DNA of 64,000 bases from Phyllobacterium zundukense (GTDB lineage Bacteria > Pseudomonadota > Alphaproteobacteria > Rhizobiales > Rhizobiaceae), in NCBI RefSeq assembly GCF_025452195.1, contig NZ_CP104973.1:2835001-2899000 (forward strand), in the 5' to 3' direction. A model generated the notes under the pieces. That model did no database searches. It saw nothing but the letters and a program-made list of their open reading frames with translations, and had not been told where the DNA came from. Positions 44,028 to 53,293 of the stretch are shown here, one piece after another (position 1 is the stretch's first letter; every line of letters starts with the position of its first letter). The position numbers and the translations under genes were made by a program.

Positions 44028-46241
44028 ATGGAGCGCCGTCTTGCAGCCGTTCTGATCGCTGATGTCGTCGGTTACAGCCATTTGAGCCAGATCGACGAGG
44101 AGGGAACGCGCGCCCGTTTTCAGGATGACCTCAGCGAAGTCTTCGAGCCGAAGATCGCCGAGTATAGTGGGCGGCTGGTCAAGACCATGGGTGACGGCCT
44201 GCTGGTCGAGTTCCAGAGTGTGGTTGCCGCCTTGCGTTGTGCGGTCGAGGTGCAGCGCGAAAAGGCCGAGCGCAATGCTGCCGCTCCACGGGAAAATCGC
44301 CTGGTTTTTCGCATTGGTGTCAATCTCGGGGACATCATGGTCGAGGGCGAGGATATTCACGGCGACGGCGTCAATATTGCCGACCGGATACAGACGCTCG
44401 CGGAACCAGGCGGCATTGCGATTTCCGGAACGACCTACGATCAGGTGAAATCGAAGCTCCCGGTTGGCTATGTGTCGCTCGGTGAGCAGAGGGTTAAAAA
44501 TATTGCCGAGCCGATTCGGATATATCGCGTCGTGCTCGATCCTGCCGGAGCGGGCAAGACAGTCGGCACGAAAAAAAGCCTGTGGCGATGGCGCGTGCCT
44601 GCCGTTGCGGTGCTTGTCCTGGCGCTGCTCGGTGCGGGATTGCTGTGGTGGAAACCTGCAGCGTTGTTCCAGCCTGCGTCACTTGTCGAGCGATTTGCCT
44701 ATCCGCTGCCGGACAAGCCTTCGGTGGCGGTGCTGCCCTTTATCAATGTGAGCGGCGACACGGGTCATGACCACCTTGCGGCGGGGCTGACAGACGATCT
44801 CATCACCGAACTCTCAAAGGTCTCGGGCCTGTTCGTGATCGCACGGCATTCGGTTTTCGCCATCCAGGATACGGCCGGAAAGATCCAGGATGTGGCCGCA
44901 GAACTCGGCGTTCACTACGTTCTTGAGGGAACCTTGCAGCGTGCAGATTCCCGGCTGCGGATCAACGTCAAGCTGATCGACGCGCTTACCGGTCTTTCTT
45001 TGTGGGCCGAGCGATATGACCGCCAATATGCCGACCTTTTCGCGGTTCAGGACGACGTCATTGGCAAGATCATTTCTGCGCTTGAAGTCAAGCTGAGCGA
45101 AGGCGAGCGTGACCAACTGGCGCGAATACCGACAGAAAACCTCGAGGCCTATGACTACTATCTCCGAGCGGAACAGGAAGGTTTTTATTACAGTGACGTC
45201 GAGACTTACCGGCGAACATTGTCATATTACCAGAAGGCGCTCGATCTCGATCCAAGCTTTGCCAATGCCCATGCGGGGATCGCCCGCGTGGCTGTGGATG
45301 TCTGGCGCAACGATTACAACTATCTCTGGTCGGCAGCAGTGGCGCGAAAGATAGCCTACGATGCAGCCGGTCAGGCCCTGAAGCTGGATCCAAACAACGC
45401 TCGTGCGCATACGGTGCTCGCGCTTCTGCAACTGGTCGACGGGCGCGAGACAGAGGCAAGGGATTCCGCCAACAGGGCGGCGGCGGCACAGCCAAACGAC
45501 GCGGAGATCGTCGGCAATCTGGCCCTTATCCTGGCACAAACCGGCAGCCGCGCGGAGGCGGTGACCGAGATGGAAAAGGCGTTGCGGCTCGATCCCACGC
45601 CGCCGCCAAGCCTTCAGTTACTTGCTGGCATTGTTTTTTATACGGCGCGCGACAGCGAACGGGCGGTTCCCCTGATGGAGACCGCGCGCGATGCTCTTCC
45701 CAAAGCGGAGCCAGCGCGCGAGTATCTCGCTGCTGCCTATGTGGATCGCGGCGACCAGACGCTTGCATCCCGGGAAACGGGAAAATTGCTGGAACTGTTT
45801 CCAGACACCAATCTGACCTATTACGGTTATCTCTATGATTATTGGCGGGAAGACGATCTGCGCCATCATCTGGACGGGCTACGCGCTGCCGGGGTGCCTG
45901 AATGGCCGTTCGGCTTTGAGGCCAACCCAGCCGACCGGATCGAAGAGGCGGAATTGAGCGCGATGGTCAATAACAAGACCTGGACGGGCAAGCACAAGAA
46001 CGGCACCGAGTTCATCCAGTATTTCGATACGGCCGGAAACACCGCATACCGCAGCGCCAACACGAATATAACCGGCTTCATCGAAGTTCGCGGCAATCGC
46101 CTATGCGAGCGGTTCGGCGGCTATTTCCTGGATCGGATGGTATGCGGCTATGTTTACCGCAATACGGCGCCGGAGCAGCGCGACGCGAAATATGTCCATG
46201 TCACGCCGCGCGCCTTGATGTATTTTTCCATTGCCCCGTGA
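44028..46241 (+). CDS. Class III adenylate/guanylate cyclase with TolB-like and TPR regions
   Basis: 737 residues from ATG 44028. Residues 1-165 are a class III cyclase domain: metal-binding Asp12 in IADVVGYS and Asp56 in MGDGLLVEF, FRIGVNLGDI, and GDGVNIADRIQ. A TM segment is at about 190-210 (VPAVAVLVLALLGAGLLWW). Then a TolB/CadC-C-like domain (SVAVLPFINVSGDTGHDHLAAGLTDDLITELSK) and TPR repeats (for example LDPSFANAHAGIARVAVD, LDPNNARAHTVLALLQ, and more to about 620). The C-terminal ~80 residues are unassigned. A common type in Rhizobiales, presumably making cAMP in response to unknown input. It is single-gene, convergent with the YHS gene. Confidence 0.92.
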   Translation: MERRLAAVLIADVVGYSHLSQIDEEGTRARFQDDLSEVFEPKIAEYSGRLVKTMGDGLLVEFQSVVAALRCAVEVQREKAERNAAAPRENRLVFRIGVNLGDIMVEGEDIHGDGVNIADRIQTLAEPGGIAISGTTYDQVKSKLPVGYVSLGEQRVKNIAEPIRIYRVVLDPAGAGKTVGTKKSLWRWRVPAVAVLVLALLGAGLLWWKPAALFQPASLVERFAYPLPDKPSVAVLPFINVSGDTGHDHLAAGLTDDLITELSKVSGLFVIARHSVFAIQDTAGKIQDVAAELGVHYVLEGTLQRADSRLRINVKLIDALTGLSLWAERYDRQYADLFAVQDDVIGKIISALEVKLSEGERDQLARIPTENLEAYDYYLRAEQEGFYYSDVETYRRTLSYYQKALDLDPSFANAHAGIARVAVDVWRNDYNYLWSAAVARKIAYDAAGQALKLDPNNARAHTVLALLQLVDGRETEARDSANRAAAAQPNDAEIVGNLALILAQTGSRAEAVTEMEKALRLDPTPPPSLQLLAGIVFYTARDSERAVPLMETARDALPKAEPAREYLAAAYVDRGDQTLASRETGKLLELFPDTNLTYYGYLYDYWREDDLRHHLDGLRAAGVPEWPFGFEANPADRIEEAELSAMVNNKTWTGKHKNGTEFIQYFDTAGNTAYRSANTNITGFIEVRGNRLCERFGGYFLDRMVCGYVYRNTAPEQRDAKYVHVTPRALMYFSIAP

Positions 46242-46249
46242 CGTATCTT

Positions 46250-46774
46250 TCAGTTGGCGGGGCCCTTCTGCCAATCCGTCTGCAACTTCTCGGCAACGAG
46301 CGTGTTCTCGACGTCGGACCAGTGCTTGCGCGAGTCGGTGAGCTTGGTCGGGTTCTTTTCAAACCCATCCGCGGCTCCCGGATCATAGCTTATGTACAGT
46401 TTGCCTTCGATGATCCGCCAGGCTTTTGGGTCCACGTTGGTCGTGACCGTCCCGAACGAAACGCCGTCTGCGCAATAGCCGCCATATTGCGGCGCGTACT
46501 TGGCTGGATCTGCGATGAAGAGATCGCGATTTTCTGCGCTGGCGAAATGCCACGTCGCGCCGAGCCATCGATGTGAGTATTTGTCGGATCCCTGGACGGC
46601 CTGGTTCTGCGTGAAATAGGCGACCGGGTCGTAGCCCTTGATCGCCACGTCGCCGAAATAGCCGGTGTTGACGAATTCTTCGGCCCCGGCAGGTGGCGTG
46701 AACGAGAGCAGCATTGCGGCCGCAGCCATAGATGCAGCAATTTGAAACTTGCGTTTCAAGCGGTGTTCCAGCAT
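46250..46774 (-). CDS. Exported YHS-domain protein
   Basis: 174 residues with a signal peptide (MLEHRLKRKFQIAASMAAAAMLLSFTPPAGA) and a YHS domain, about residues 45-100, where GYDPVAYFTQNQAVQGS, ATWHFASAENRDLFIADPAKYAPQYGGYCA are the characteristic segments. GGGAG lies ahead of ATG 46774. YHS domains bind metal ions in other proteins. Exported stand-alone YHS proteins are common in alphaproteobacteria without a defined role. It lies 47 bases downstream of the ankyrin gene, same strand, so one transcription unit is possible. Confidence 0.88.
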   Translation of the reverse strand: MLEHRLKRKFQIAASMAAAAMLLSFTPPAGAEEFVNTGYFGDVAIKGYDPVAYFTQNQAVQGSDKYSHRWLGATWHFASAENRDLFIADPAKYAPQYGGYCADGVSFGTVTTNVDPKAWRIIEGKLYISYDPGAADGFEKNPTKLTDSRKHWSDVENTLVAEKLQTDWQKGPAN

Positions 46775-46821
46775 TTCAGTTTCTCCCTTGGTTCCGGTAC
46801 GGCGTTACCGGCGACCAGCCG

Positions 46822-47412
46822 TCATTTGCGCTTGGTGCACTCGGTAAAAAGCCATTGGCCAACCAGATCGGCCTTCTGGCATTCAGCCCCCGCTTTCATC
46901 AGCAGGGCAGCCGCATCCCAATGTTCCCGCCATCCAGCCTGGGTGAGTGGCGTATAACCGTTGCGTTCTTTTGGTTCGACTTCAGCCTTGTTGGTCAATA
47001 GAAATGCGACCACATCGGCATGGCCCTCTTCGGCAGCAGCATGCAGAGGTGTCATATGATAGAAGTTCTTCTCGTCATTGACTGCTGCGCCCTTCTCAAC
47101 CAGCAACTTTACCGTATCGAGATTTCCGCCATAGGCAGCAGCGTGCAAAGCCGTCAGGCCGCCTTTGTTGCGAATTTCGATGTTCGAGCCGCGTTCGAGC
47201 AGAAGTGCCACCACGTCCGGCTTTCCGGCCAGCGAGGCGATGAGGAGAACCGGCTCGCCGGCGTCATCCGGTTGCGCGATGTCAGCGCCCTGATCCAGCA
47301 ATTGTTTAACGGTGGCGACATCGCCATTTTTGGCAGCCTCATGCAGCGGCCCCGCCAGCGCGGACGAGACCCCCAACATTCCCCCGATAAATGCAACGCA
47401 AAAAAGGTTCAC
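46822..47412 (-). CDS. Exported ankyrin-repeat protein
   Basis: 196 residues from a GTG start (47412), with GGGGGA seven bases ahead. Signal peptide MNLFCVAFIGGMLGVSSALAGP. Four to five ankyrin repeats fill the rest: GPLHEAAKNGDVATVKQLLDQGAD, GEPVLLIASLAGKPDVVALLLERGSN, LTALHAAAYGGNLDTVKLLVEKGA, MTPLHAAAEEGHADVVAFLLTNKA, YTPLTQAG. Ankyrin arrays mediate protein binding; the partner could be the downstream exported YHS protein, but no evidence shows that. Both lie in the periplasm by prediction. Confidence 0.88.
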   Translation of the reverse strand: MNLFCVAFIGGMLGVSSALAGPLHEAAKNGDVATVKQLLDQGADIAQPDDAGEPVLLIASLAGKPDVVALLLERGSNIEIRNKGGLTALHAAAYGGNLDTVKLLVEKGAAVNDEKNFYHMTPLHAAAEEGHADVVAFLLTNKAEVEPKERNGYTPLTQAGWREHWDAAALLMKAGAECQKADLVGQWLFTECTKRK

Positions 47413-47494
47413 CGAACGTCCCCCGTTTCAGCATCTTGAGCGGCGCGGGAACGTATCACATCGAGGCCTGAACCGGAATTAACCCCTAGGGATT

Positions 47495-47638
47495 AGAGTC
47501 CGTCTTGAACGTCTACTGCGGTGGTCATCTGACGCGGTTTTCTGCGCTTCCGGTGCTCACGTACCAAAATGTACGCTGCGCTCCGGTTCTCGAGAACCAC
47601 GCCATATGCCTCGCCGCAGCGACTTTCCAGGCGGACTC
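47495..47638. repeat. Palindromic intergenic repeat, copy 2
   Basis: Second full copy of the 25433-25574 family, with terminal inverted repeats GAGTCC (47495-47500) / GGACTC (47633-47638) and the same inner arms (CTACTGCGGTGG / CGCCGCAGCG) and GTAC...GTAC centre. It fills the spacer between the ankyrin gene and the EF-G-like gene. Confidence 0.85.
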
Positions 47639-47650
47639 TCGGCCTAGCAT

Positions 47651-49594
47651 TCAGCTTGCATGCGCGCTGATGATGGCATCGGCTTCTTTCCCATAAAGCT
47701 CTTCGAAATGATCGAAGTTCTTCGCAAATGTGCCGATGCCCTGTGTAGCGGAGCGCAGCGAGCGCGCCAGTTCGTCGAGCGCACTGCCGGGAATGAGCGC
47801 GCGGAAGACATCCCATCCCTTGGCGGATTCATCGCGGTCGAAGCCCAGAACCTGGCCCTTGAAGGAGGAGACGATGGGTACGAGGCTGCCGGAATAGATG
47901 GAGGGGATGTGGATCTCCACACGGAAGATCGGCTGCATCAGTACGGCGGATGCCTGGGCGAGCGCGTCCCGGACCCCCATTTTCCCCGCAGCCCGGAATG
48001 CGAATTCGGAACTGTCCACGGAATGGTGCTGGCCGTCGGTCAATATCACGCCGACATCGATGACCCGAAGACCCAGCGGGCCTTTCTCCATCGCTTCGCG
48101 CGCTCCGGCCTCGACCGCGGGAATGAAATTGCGCGGAACAGCACCACCCTTGACGGTTTCGCCGAAGCTGAAGCCTTCGCCGCGTTCATTCGGGTGGATG
48201 CTCAGTTTCACATCGGCAAATTGTCCGGCACCGCCGGTCTGCTTGCGATGGCGGTAGTGAACATCCGATGTCTTGGAGATCGTCTCGCGGTAGACCGGGC
48301 TTGGCTGGCGGTCGGTTACGTTGACGTGAAAGACCTCCGCCAGGGTCTTGCACAGATCGCGCAAATGTACCGGTCCCTGGACGCAGACCAGTTGAGCGCC
48401 GGTCCCTTCCTCCTGCATGACCTTGAGGCCGTGATCGGTCTCTGCGAGCTTTGCCAGCGTTTCGGAGAGCTTGGTTTCGTCCCGTTCGCTATCGGGTACC
48501 AGTATGCGTTCCAGCATGGGGGTAGGCGGCTCTGTCCATGCCGGTGATGGGACAGCTGCATCAGCCGTCAGCAGCGACGGAACAGGCAAATGGTCGGATT
48601 TGACCGTGGCGAAAACGTCGCCGGGGAGTATCGCCGCTGGAACGGGTTTGCCGGTTCCGGGATCCTGCACGGGTCCCAGACGGGAGCCGGCAAGCACGGA
48701 CCCCTGCTTGAGGCCGTCGCCGAGAGCACGGACAAGCACCGACTTGCCGACGTTCTGGCGGTGATAGCCGTGGAAGCTCACGCCGACCAACGCCGTCTCC
48801 TTGATGCTGACGGCCGCTGCCAGCCGTGCGCGAAGAGCATCGCATTGCGGCGCTTCGTGACGCAGTGCCTTCATCAGGCGCATGATGCCATTGCTATGGC
48901 TTGCGGCGCCGACGAGAACGGGGATGACACGGTTTTCCCGCAGAACGCGCGAAGAGATGGCATAAATGGCATCGCTGGCCGGTTCGCGGTCCTCGATGAG
49001 TTCCTCGAGCAGCCAGTCGTCGAATTCGGAGAGAGATTCGAGAAGTTCCGCCCGCGCTTCGTGTTCGCGCTCCACGACATCGGTGGGAATTTCGACCAGC
49101 GCGGATGTCTGGCCCTCGCGGTAACGCCAGGCACGCTCCGAAATAAGGTCGCAGCTGCCGACGATCTTGTCGCCTTCGCGGATCGGGATCTGCCGCAGGA
49201 GCAAGGTGTGGCTGGCAAAGTCCTGAAGCGAAGCTATGACGTCTCGGAGCCGTCCCCTTGGTTCATCCATCCGGTTCACGAACACGATACACGGTGTTCC
49301 CGAAGCTTCGATCACCCGCAGATAGGGAGCCGCAAGAACAGCTTCCTCGGGGTTCGGCGACACACACAAGATGCACGCATCACTGGCCAAAAGTGCGTGC
49401 TGGGCGTGGGCCAGGGCCTCACCTGAGCCGGGCGCATCCAGTGCACACCACGCTTCGTTTCCGAACTCGAATTCCGTCAGGCCCAATCCGTATGGAGAGA
49501 TGGATTTTTTCGATGTACCTTCCAGTGCGGCCAGTTTTTCCACGAGCGTGGATTTCCCGGCCTGCGAGGGGCCGAGTACCGTAAAGCAGCGCAT
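47651..49594 (-). CDS. EF-G-like GTPase paralogue
   Basis: 647 residues, versus about 694 for true EF-G; the start at 49594 has GGGAGGAA ahead (a frame to 49621 exists). G-domain motifs are altered: G1 GPSQAGKS (residues 8-15), G3 DAPG instead of DTPG, G4 NRMD instead of NKxD. Domain II lies at about 270-360; the C-terminal EF-G domains IV and V (TGGAGQFADVKLSIHPNERGEGFSF and IPSIYSGSLVPIVSSFKGQVLGFD) are present. These divergent homologues occur beside canonical fusA in many bacteria, with an unsettled role (ribosome recycling or a specialised factor). Start region has no adjacent tuf/rpsL. Confidence 0.9.
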   Translation of the reverse strand: MRCFTVLGPSQAGKSTLVEKLAALEGTSKKSISPYGLGLTEFEFGNEAWCALDAPGSGEALAHAQHALLASDACILCVSPNPEEAVLAAPYLRVIEASGTPCIVFVNRMDEPRGRLRDVIASLQDFASHTLLLRQIPIREGDKIVGSCDLISERAWRYREGQTSALVEIPTDVVEREHEARAELLESLSEFDDWLLEELIEDREPASDAIYAISSRVLRENRVIPVLVGAASHSNGIMRLMKALRHEAPQCDALRARLAAAVSIKETALVGVSFHGYHRQNVGKSVLVRALGDGLKQGSVLAGSRLGPVQDPGTGKPVPAAILPGDVFATVKSDHLPVPSLLTADAAVPSPAWTEPPTPMLERILVPDSERDETKLSETLAKLAETDHGLKVMQEEGTGAQLVCVQGPVHLRDLCKTLAEVFHVNVTDRQPSPVYRETISKTSDVHYRHRKQTGGAGQFADVKLSIHPNERGEGFSFGETVKGGAVPRNFIPAVEAGAREAMEKGPLGLRVIDVGVILTDGQHHSVDSSEFAFRAAGKMGVRDALAQASAVLMQPIFRVEIHIPSIYSGSLVPIVSSFKGQVLGFDRDESAKGWDVFRALIPGSALDELARSLRSATQGIGTFAKNFDHFEELYGKEADAIISAHAS

Positions 49595-49673
49595 GGCGTT
49601 CCTCCCTGCCACGAACAACAATCTCCAATGCTAGGATGCCCTAGACCGCCCTAAAGCGCTAGAGCGGAAGGCA

Positions 49674-50963
49674 TTATGAGAGTTCGATTGTTTTCGCACC
49701 GACGTGGATCGAACGCCCGGCGCCCCAACCGAACAGGGCCGCTCCAAGCCCCAGAAGCACGAACAGCACAGCTGTGGCGGAGAAACTCCCGGTGAGGCTG
49801 TGAATGAGCCCGACCAGAAGCGGACCCGTTGCGGCAAGCATATAGCCGATGCATTGCGCCATGCCGGAAAGATGCGATGCCACATGTGCATTAGGTGATC
49901 GCAAAACGATGATGGTCATGGCAATGGCAATCAGCCCACCTTGACCAAGGCCCTGGACGACAGCCCACACCCAGACCATTGACAAGGGTGCGAACAGAAA
50001 ACCGAGCAGACCGATGACCGCAAGCGCAACGAGCGCCACATTGAGCAGCCGCTGGTCCCTGCAGCGCACTGCGATCGATGGAACGAGGAGGCAAGCACAA
50101 ACCTGCGCCATAACCGACACGGATACGACGACGCCCGCCGTAACGCCGTCGAGCCCGCGCTCGCGCAGGATCGGCGATAGCCAGCCGAAGACGCAGTAAG
50201 CCAAAGCCGATTGCAGCCCCATGAACAGGGTGACCTGCCAGGCAAGGCGATCGCGCCAGAGACCTTCGACCCTGAACCCGGCATGTTTCGTGCGGACTTT
50301 CCTGAAGAAGGCATGCGGGAACCAGATCACCGCAACGAGTATCGCCGGCAACGCCCATGCACCTAGCGCCAGCGACCACGAGCCGCCGAGCACGCGCTGC
50401 AACGGCAGGGTGAAACCGGCTGCGCTGGCTGCTCCTGCACAGAGCGCCATCGTGTAAAGGCCGGTCATCATGCCGGTTCTCGAGGCGAAGTCGCGTTTCA
50501 CAAGGCCCGGAAGCAGAACATTGCCGACGGCGATACAGGAGCCGGCAAGGGCGGTCCCAAAGAATAGCAATGGCAGCGAGCCGAAGCCGCGCAACGCGGT
50601 ACCCAACGCCAGAAGCAACAGCACGGCCAACAGTGTGCGTTCGGAGCCGATGCGCTGTGCCAGCCTTGGCGCGAGCGGGGCGAAGACGCCAAGGCAGACG
50701 ACGGGCAGGGTTGTCAGAACGCCGGCGCCGAAAGAGGACAGCCCCGTCTGTTCGATGATCTCCGGCAAAAGCGCAGACGCGCTGGAAAAGACCGGACGGA
50801 GATTGAAGGCGATGAGGACGAGGCTCAACCCCGTGACGATCTGCGCGGCGCGGCTTGCAAAAACCGGAGGCCTGGGCTGTGGAACGCTGTCGGCTTCGGC
50901 ATCGATCAATTGTTCGCTGGCGATATCCTGTGGTCCGGAGCTGGGGGATATATGCTGGTTCAT
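49674..50963 (-). CDS. CynX/NimT-type MFS transporter
   Basis: 429 residues, twelve predicted TM helices after a 35-residue hydrophilic N-terminus. FNLRPVFSSASALLPEI is the typical CynX/NimT first-helix sequence (Asn-Leu-Arg-Pro), followed by LAPRLAQRIGSERT (MFS loop 2-3). The group includes cyanate and 2-nitroimidazole transporters; the substrate here is unknown. Its ATG overlaps the gntR stop by four bases, so it forms a two-gene regulator-transporter operon on the minus strand. Confidence 0.9.
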   Translation of the reverse strand: MNQHISPSSGPQDIASEQLIDAEADSVPQPRPPVFASRAAQIVTGLSLVLIAFNLRPVFSSASALLPEIIEQTGLSSFGAGVLTTLPVVCLGVFAPLAPRLAQRIGSERTLLAVLLLLALGTALRGFGSLPLLFFGTALAGSCIAVGNVLLPGLVKRDFASRTGMMTGLYTMALCAGAASAAGFTLPLQRVLGGSWSLALGAWALPAILVAVIWFPHAFFRKVRTKHAGFRVEGLWRDRLAWQVTLFMGLQSALAYCVFGWLSPILRERGLDGVTAGVVVSVSVMAQVCACLLVPSIAVRCRDQRLLNVALVALAVIGLLGFLFAPLSMVWVWAVVQGLGQGGLIAIAMTIIVLRSPNAHVASHLSGMAQCIGYMLAATGPLLVGLIHSLTGSFSATAVLFVLLGLGAALFGWGAGRSIHVGAKTIELS

Positions 50964-51637
50964 GATGCGAGAAGCCGATCGAGTTCAAGAAGAATGGGAG
51001 CCATGAAGGCCCGGGTAGTGAGAGTTGCTTTCTCCGGATCGCCCGAGGCGATGGCATCGATGATGGCGGAATGAGCAGCCATGTCGGGTTCGGGGAGTTC
51101 GCCGGTCACCGTGGCCTTGATGATTTCCTGGGTCGAAGCCGAGAAGAATTCGTAGACCTCGATGAGTGCGCTGTTTCCGGAAGCCGCAACAACCGCCTTG
51201 TGAAATGCAAGGTCCTGTTCGACATAGCGATCATGATCGGCGGGGTTGTACTCGCCGCGATCGCTAAGCATTTGCCGAAGTTCGGCGACGACCTCCGGTG
51301 TATGGCGTGTTGCTGCAAGACGCGCGCCCTCCACTTCGAGCGCACAACGCGTCTCGACCTGATCGCGAAGCCCGGTGCGCCGGATTCGGAGCAGACTGTC
51401 CTCCGCGTCGATCACCGAACGCACATAGGTCCCCGAGCCCTGTCTGGTTTCAAGGATGCCCTGAGAAACGAGGACGCGAACGGCTTCCCGCACGGTGCCG
51501 CGACTGACGCCCAGCATGTCGGCAAGCGTCGCCTCATTCGGGATGCGCTCTCCGATCTGCCAGCGGCTGGCGGTGATTTCAGCACGAATATTTTGAATCG
51601 CAGTATCTGCAAGATTGGTACGCATGGCGGGCTGCAT
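50960..51637 (-). CDS. GntR-family (FadR subfamily) repressor
   Basis: 225 residues from ATG 51637 (MQPAMRTNLADTAIQNIRAEI), AGGAG eight bases ahead; the frame to 51754 is not needed. N-terminal winged helix: GERIPNEATLADMLGVSRGTVREAVRVLVSQGILETRQGSGTYV. The C-terminal all-helical FCD domain carries the metal/ligand His pattern (AFHKAVVAASGN and HSAIIDAIASGD). A 17-bp palindrome sits 15 bases upstream, so it probably autoregulates the gntR-MFS operon, with the substrate of the transporter as a likely effector. Confidence 0.93.
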   Translation of the reverse strand: MQPAMRTNLADTAIQNIRAEITASRWQIGERIPNEATLADMLGVSRGTVREAVRVLVSQGILETRQGSGTYVRSVIDAEDSLLRIRRTGLRDQVETRCALEVEGARLAATRHTPEVVAELRQMLSDRGEYNPADHDRYVEQDLAFHKAVVAASGNSALIEVYEFFSASTQEIIKATVTGELPEPDMAAHSAIIDAIASGDPEKATLTTRAFMAPILLELDRLLAS

Positions 51638-51651
51638 GAGGACAACTCCTA

Positions 51652-51668
51652 AAGTCATCTGATGACTT
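51652..51668. promoter_or_regulatory. Operator of the gntR-transporter operon
   Basis: AAGTCATC-T-GATGACTT, a perfect 17-bp palindrome 15 bases before the gntR ATG. The GTCATC-N-GATGAC form is typical of FadR-type GntR sites. Confidence 0.7.
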
Positions 51669-51790
51669 AATGAATACTTTCGTCGTCGCCATGTCAATCC
51701 GATCGCATCAGAATGGAGAAACACTTGCCTCATGCAACAGATTGCACTAGCCAATAAGGACAGATATTTAGCCAGGAATTACACACCAGC

Positions 51791-53293
51791 ATGACTCTCG
51801 TTGATACGCGTACGCCGGAACCCAAGCGTTTTGTTTCAGGTGCCACAGGCGATTGGGAGATCGTCGTCGGCATGGAAGTCCATGCGCAGGTCACCTCCAA
51901 TTCGAAATTGTTTTCCGGTGCATCGACGATTTTCGGCGCCGAGCCTAACGAGAATGTGTCGCTCGTCGATGCCGCGATGCCGGGAATGCTGCCGGTGATC
52001 AATGAATGGTGCGTGCGCCAGGCAATCCGTACAGGGCTTGGCCTCAAGGCGCAGATCAACCTGAAGTCGGTTTTCGACCGCAAGAACTATTTCTATCCAG
52101 ATCTGCCGCAGGGCTACCAGATATCCCAGTTCAAGCAGCCTATCGTCGGCGAGGGCAAGATGATCATCTCGGTCGGTCCGGATAAAAAGGGCGAGTTCGA
52201 GGACATCGAAATCGGCATCGAGCGTCTGCATCTTGAGCAGGACGCCGGCAAATCGCTGCATGACCAGAATCCGACGATGTCCTATGTGGATCTGAACCGG
52301 TCCGGCGTGGCGCTGATGGAGATCGTCTCGAAGCCGGACATGCGTTCCTCCGATGAAGCGAAGGCATACCTCACCAAGCTGCGCACGATCGTACGTTATC
52401 TCGGTACCTGTGACGGCAATATGGACGAGGGCTCGATGCGCGCCGACGTCAACGTCTCGGTGCGTAAGCCCGGCGGTGAATTCGGCACACGCTGCGAAAT
52501 CAAAAACGTAAACTCGATCCGCTTCGTCGGCCAAGCCATTGAGTATGAGGCGCGGCGCCAGATCGCCATCCTTGAAGATGGCGGCTCCATCGATCAGGAA
52601 ACGCGGCTGTTCGATCCGGTAAAAGGCGAGACACGTTCGATGCGCTCCAAGGAAGAGGCGCATGACTATCGCTATTTTCCTGATCCGGATCTCCTGCCAC
52701 TGGAAATCGAGCAGGCCTTTGTCACCGCTCTCGCGGATGATCTGCCGGAACTGCCGGACGACAAGAAGGCGCGCCTCGTCTCGGAGCTGGCGCTCTCGGT
52801 CTATGATGCATCGATCCTCGTCACGGAGAAGGCGATTGCCGATTATTACGAGGCTGTCGCCAAGGGCCGCGATGGCAAGCTTTCCGCCAACTGGGTGATC
52901 AATGATCTGCTCGGCGCCCTGAATAAGGCAGGCAAGGGCATAGAGGAATCGCCTGTGTCGCCGGAACAGCTCGGCGCCGTAATCGATTTGATCAGGGAAG
53001 GCACGATTTCAGGCAAGATCGCCAAGGATCTTTTCGAGATCATCTGGAATGAAGGTGGCGATCCCCGCGAGTTGGTCGAAAGCCGGGGCATGAAGCAGGT
53101 CACGGATACCGCCGCGATCGAAAAGGCCATCGATGATGTCATCGCCGCCAACCCCGACAAGGTCGAGCAGGCCAAGGCAAAGCCAAGCCTAGCCGGCTGG
53201 TTCGTCGGACAGGTGATGAAATCGACGGGCGGCAAGGCCAATCCTCAGGTTCTCAGCGACATGGTCAAGGCAAAACTCGGGATCACCGAATAG
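51791..53293 (+). CDS. gatB: Aspartyl/glutamyl-tRNA amidotransferase subunit B
   Basis: 500 residues, full length. With GatA and GatC (not in this window) it transamidates Glu-tRNA-Gln and/or Asp-tRNA-Asn. Catalytic-domain signatures [25 protein letters not shown] (residues 17-41), [25 protein letters not shown] and [15 protein letters not shown] are present; the C-terminal tail domain (YqeY-like) ends [14 protein letters not shown]. Divergent from the gntR operon and followed immediately by two GNAT genes (the first starts on the base after its stop), which are probably cotranscribed. Confidence 0.98.
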   Translation: MTLVDTRTPEPKRFVSGATGDWEIVVGMEVHAQVTSNSKLFSGASTIFGAEPNENVSLVDAAMPGMLPVINEWCVRQAIRTGLGLKAQINLKSVFDRKNYFYPDLPQGYQISQFKQPIVGEGKMIISVGPDKKGEFEDIEIGIERLHLEQDAGKSLHDQNPTMSYVDLNRSGVALMEIVSKPDMRSSDEAKAYLTKLRTIVRYLGTCDGNMDEGSMRADVNVSVRKPGGEFGTRCEIKNVNSIRFVGQAIEYEARRQIAILEDGGSIDQETRLFDPVKGETRSMRSKEEAHDYRYFPDPDLLPLEIEQAFVTALADDLPELPDDKKARLVSELALSVYDASILVTEKAIADYYEAVAKGRDGKLSANWVINDLLGALNKAGKGIEESPVSPEQLGAVIDLIREGTISGKIAKDLFEIIWNEGGDPRELVESRGMKQVTDTAAIEKAIDDVIAANPDKVEQAKAKPSLAGWFVGQVMKSTGGKANPQVLSDMVKAKLGITE

